Part shown: in pieces, positions 6,940 through 7,296 of the stretch | How positions within the stretch are numbered: position 1 is the stretch's first letter | Layout: every line of letters starts with the position of its first letter | Assembly (NCBI GenBank): GCA_964515905.1 | Contig: CAZEWK010000062.1 | Span: forward strand, 1-7,296 | Length of the DNA: 7,296 bases | From: GCA-2712985 sp964515905 | GTDB lineage: Bacteria > Pseudomonadota > Alphaproteobacteria > UBA7887 | Reading direction: 5' to 3' | The notes under the pieces: generated by a model | The model's input: the letters and a program-made list of their open reading frames with translations, nothing else | Database searches by the model: none | What the model was told of the DNA's origin: nothing | Made by a program: the position numbers and the translations under genes

Positions 6940-6947
6940 AAATTAAC
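6928..6947. promoter_or_regulatory. Perfect 7-bp inverted repeat upstream of the SLOG gene
   Basis: GTTAATT and AATTAAC flank a 6-nt centre. On the minus strand the repeat starts directly after the strong SD and contains the leader TTG. It could be a dimeric repressor operator or an RNA hairpin that controls access to the leader start. It is not a terminator, since no T run follows. Confidence 0.4.
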
Positions 6948-6975
6948 ACCTCCCGCATTAAAGAAAAACATTCTA

Positions 6976-7296
6976 TTAATAACCTGGAGGCAAGGTACTC
7001 ACCTCGGCCGTAATCTCAAATGCGCGGGCAGCCCTCAAAACGAGATCCTCCCGAAAACTGTCGGACACGATCTGCAAGCCCATCGGTAATCCTGTTTTGC
7101 TGAAACCGCAAGGGATAGAGCAAGCAGGTTGTTGCGTGAGATTAAACGGATAGGAAAACGGGGCCCAATCCGAATCTCTCAAGTTTGAAACCTGGCCAGA
7201 AATTGCTCCAACATCAAATGCTGGCACTGCCGTGGCGGGCGTCAGGAGAAGATCGTATTCTCTATGAAAATGCCGCATATGGACGCAAAGTTCTGC
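6976..7296 (-). CDS. Amidase-signature family hydrolase, C-terminal part (runs off the right edge)
   Basis: The last 106 residues of an amidase-signature enzyme are visible, reading in from the window edge (AELCVHMRHF...) to TAA at 6978-6976. The block YDLLLTPATAVPAF is the family's conserved late strand and loop. PFNLTQQPACSIPCGF followed by GLPMGLQIV (glycine-rich turn) and the closing DLVLRAARAFE helix also match amidases of the GatA/nylon-oligomer/indole-acetamide type. The Ser-cisSer-Lys catalytic residues lie in the missing N-terminal part, so activity and substrate cannot be judged. The Met at 7278 is internal, not a start. The gene ends 74 nt before the SLOG ATG on the same strand, close enough for read-through, but there is no obvious functional link. 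Confidence 0.88.
   Translation of the reverse strand, partial: AELCVHMRHFHREYDLLLTPATAVPAFDVGAISGQVSNLRDSDWAPFSYPFNLTQQPACSIPCGFSKTGLPMGLQIVSDSFREDLVLRAARAFEITAEVSTLPPGY

Overview
The window comes from a Gram-negative bacterium that I cannot place further. Two genes encode exported haem proteins of types found in proteobacterial-style periplasms. Base composition is moderate, with AT-rich spacers. Every convincing gene is on the minus strand, so transcription runs from high to low coordinates, and both end genes are cut by the window edges. I found no tRNA, rRNA, CRISPR array, transposase or integrase.

In transcription order: (1) the C-terminus of an amidase-signature enzyme (6976-7296). (2) A short spacer (6902-6975) with a strong Shine-Dalgarno (SD), a 7-bp perfect inverted repeat and a possible 12-codon leader frame that ends in a TAATG overlap with the next gene. 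(3) A 608-residue protein with an N-terminal SLOG-type Rossmann nucleotide-sensing domain and four predicted membrane helices. (4) A 333-nt gene-free stretch with a hairpin and a consensus-like -10 element. (5) A cytosolic patatin-like phospholipase with an intact Ser-Asp dyad. (6) A 192-nt spacer. (7) An exported two-haem cytochrome c of the RoxA-like/'di-haem cytochrome c peroxidase' type. (8) After 61 nt, an exported catalase-fold haem protein of the y4iL-like type. (9) A 181-nt spacer. (10) The first 58 codons of a large protein whose N-terminus carries the ISSPGDV signature of DUF4062/TIR-like effector domains that usually precede STAND NTPases. This last start is missing from simple ATG-based gene calls.

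Two themes meet here. The SLOG-membrane protein, the patatin and the DUF4062-type protein are all typical of nucleotide-signalling or STAND-type conflict (defence) loci. The patatin, RoxA-like cytochrome and catalase-like protein suggest lipid cleavage followed by haem-catalysed oxidation, similar in logic to oxylipin formation. The main difficulty for that idea is location: the patatin lacks an export signal while both haem proteins have one. The firmest unit is the cytochrome/catalase-like pair. Whether the patatin belongs with that pair or with the SLOG protein is the main open question.
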